Below are positions 5,933-6,281 of a stretch of DNA of 6,281 nt, piece by piece. This DNA comes from a bacterium CG2_30_54_10. GTDB lineage: Bacteria; Muiribacteriota; Ozemobacteria; Ozemobacterales; Ozemobacteraceae. Both the position numbers and the translations under genes were made by a program. The DNA is taken from positions 1-6,281 of the forward strand of contig MNYA01000464.1 in NCBI GenBank assembly GCA_001872985.1, read 5' to 3'. The number at the start of each line of letters is the position of its first letter. The stretch's first letter is position 1. The notes below the pieces were generated by a model. The model was given only the letters and a program-made list of their open reading frames with translations, searched no databases and was not told the origin of the DNA.

Positions 5933-5944
5933 TTTGATATCAAA
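5933..5944. promoter_or_regulatory. Perfect 12-bp palindrome in the gap before murQ (possible operator)
   Basis: TTTGATATCAAA is a perfect palindrome lying in the 41-nt gap between the partial kinase gene and murQ, 23 nt before the murQ start codon. On the minus strand the block TGATA occurs twice close together here, once just upstream and once inside the palindrome. Position and symmetry fit a dimeric repressor site; murQ genes in other bacteria are often controlled by RpiR-family regulators such as MurR. No regulator gene is in the window and no clear -35/-10 pair was found, so the operator role is inference. Confidence 0.3.
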
Positions 5945-5950
5945 CTAGTA

Positions 5951-6281
5951 TCATCTGTTTGCCGCATGCGGCCGAGGCCCGGCCGCGCTTGTTTCAGAGG
6001 GGATGGAAGCCTGAAAAAATTTTGGGGTTTTAGCGTCGGCGAGGCGGGAGACAGCGGTTCGGGCGGCCGCAGCATCGGACGTTACATTTTTCAAGTGCAG
6101 GAGAAGGGGACCCCAGGCGGGCGCAAAGCATGGGGAACGCCAAGCGAATTTTCCGGGGAAAGTCTTTGTGAGCGCGGCTTGGGAAAGCGTGATGCAACCG
6201 GGCCAATATTTCCAAAGAGCACCAAGGCCGGAAAATGGGATCGGAGCAAGAGCGGAAAGTGGGGGCAGGGCGGGGACGGGA
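5951..6281 (-). CDS. 3' end of a probable BadF/BadG-type amino-sugar kinase (partial; start outside window)
   Basis: A minus-strand frame is open from the right edge of the window for 109 codons to a TGA at 5951-5953. No start codon is needed because the gene enters from outside. Residues about 14-64 of the visible part read like the C-terminus of the BadF/BadG/BcrA/BcrD ATPase family, which includes GlcNAc kinases and clostridial MurK. There is a strand-Gly segment (IPFSGLGALWKYWPG), a helix ending in a TFPG turn, then a P-x-FAPAWG-x-LLLHL segment corresponding to the usual 'P..aPa.GAalLAl' ending of that family. The last ~45 residues are Ala/Pro/Ser-rich and look like a non-conserved tail. 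The gene ends 41 nt before murQ on the same strand, which fits a kinase supplying MurNAc-6-phosphate or acting on its products. The ATP-binding motifs lie outside the window, so the family call rests on the C-terminal pattern and context only. A competing open frame (6030-6215) reads as Arg/Pro/Cys-rich nonsense. Confidence 0.55.
   Translation of the reverse strand, partial: PVPALPPLSALAPIPFSGLGALWKYWPGCITLSQAALTKTFPGKFAWRSPCFAPAWGPLLLHLKNVTSDAAAARTAVSRLADAKTPKFFQASIPSETSAAGPRPHAANR
5961..5986. repeat. Overlapping GC-rich palindromes at the 3' end of the partial kinase gene
   Basis: GCCGCATGCGGC (5961-5972) is a perfect 12-bp palindrome. It overlaps a 7-bp stem with a 5-nt loop, GCGGCCG/AGGCC/CGGCCGC (5968-5986). 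Both lie in the last codons of the upstream gene, in its Ala/Pro-rich tail, just before murQ. No T-run follows, so this is not a classical terminator. It could be an mRNA stability or attenuation structure, or simply GC-rich codon composition. Confidence 0.35.

Noticed and set aside
5873..5935. Short leader ORF starting in the murQ leader and overlapping the murQ start
   Set aside because: An ATG 26 nt upstream opens about 12 codons in another frame. It has no ribosome binding site of its own and no sign of selection, so it is probably chance.
6030..6215. Minus-strand 61-codon ORF upstream of murQ
   Set aside because: Arg/Pro/Cys-rich and unlike any family. It overlaps the frame 5951-6281, whose translation has a recognisable kinase-like C-terminus.

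Overview
The window is a minus-strand peptidoglycan-turnover gene cluster, about 55% GC by eye. Read in the direction of transcription (right to left) it holds: the 3' end of a gene that looks like a BadF/BadG-type amino-sugar kinase (5951-6281, start outside the window); murQ, the MurNAc-6-phosphate etherase, carrying an extra ~310-residue C-terminal domain (4023-5909); and two paralogous exported SpoIID/LytB-type proteins (2403-3983 and 354-1934). Gaps of 41 and 39 nt join the first three genes, so they are probably one operon. The second spoIID paralogue lies beyond a 468-nt spacer.

The logic is coherent. SpoIID-type enzymes are lytic transglycosylases that cut peptide-free glycan strands and leave 1,6-anhydro-MurNAc ends. 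MurNAc-6-phosphate is formed from anhydro-MurNAc by AnmK, or from MurNAc by a BadF-type kinase such as clostridial MurK. MurQ then converts it to GlcNAc-6-phosphate. The window would therefore encode wall cutting (exported) plus salvage of the cut sugars (cytoplasm). AnmK and an amidase are not seen here.

The two non-coding stretches are unusually structured. Two 149-bp copies of a palindromic, MITE-like repeat (40-188 and 2112-2260) align without gaps at 119/149 identities and have ~23-bp imperfect terminal inverted repeats. One lies downstream of each spoIID gene, in the same orientation. Copy A is bordered by a perfect 8-bp direct repeat. Next to it are a three-unit decamer repeat of the CCACAGAT type, a pyrimidine-rich tract and a further solo terminus of the same repeat family. 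The spacer at 2261-2402 has overlapping, mutually exclusive GC-rich hairpins.

Organism: duplicated non-sporulation SpoIID genes, murQ recycling, moderate GC and the CCACAGAT decamers suggest an uncultured environmental bacterium, perhaps from the PVC group or a nearby phylum. This is a weak inference; nothing in the window fixes the taxon.
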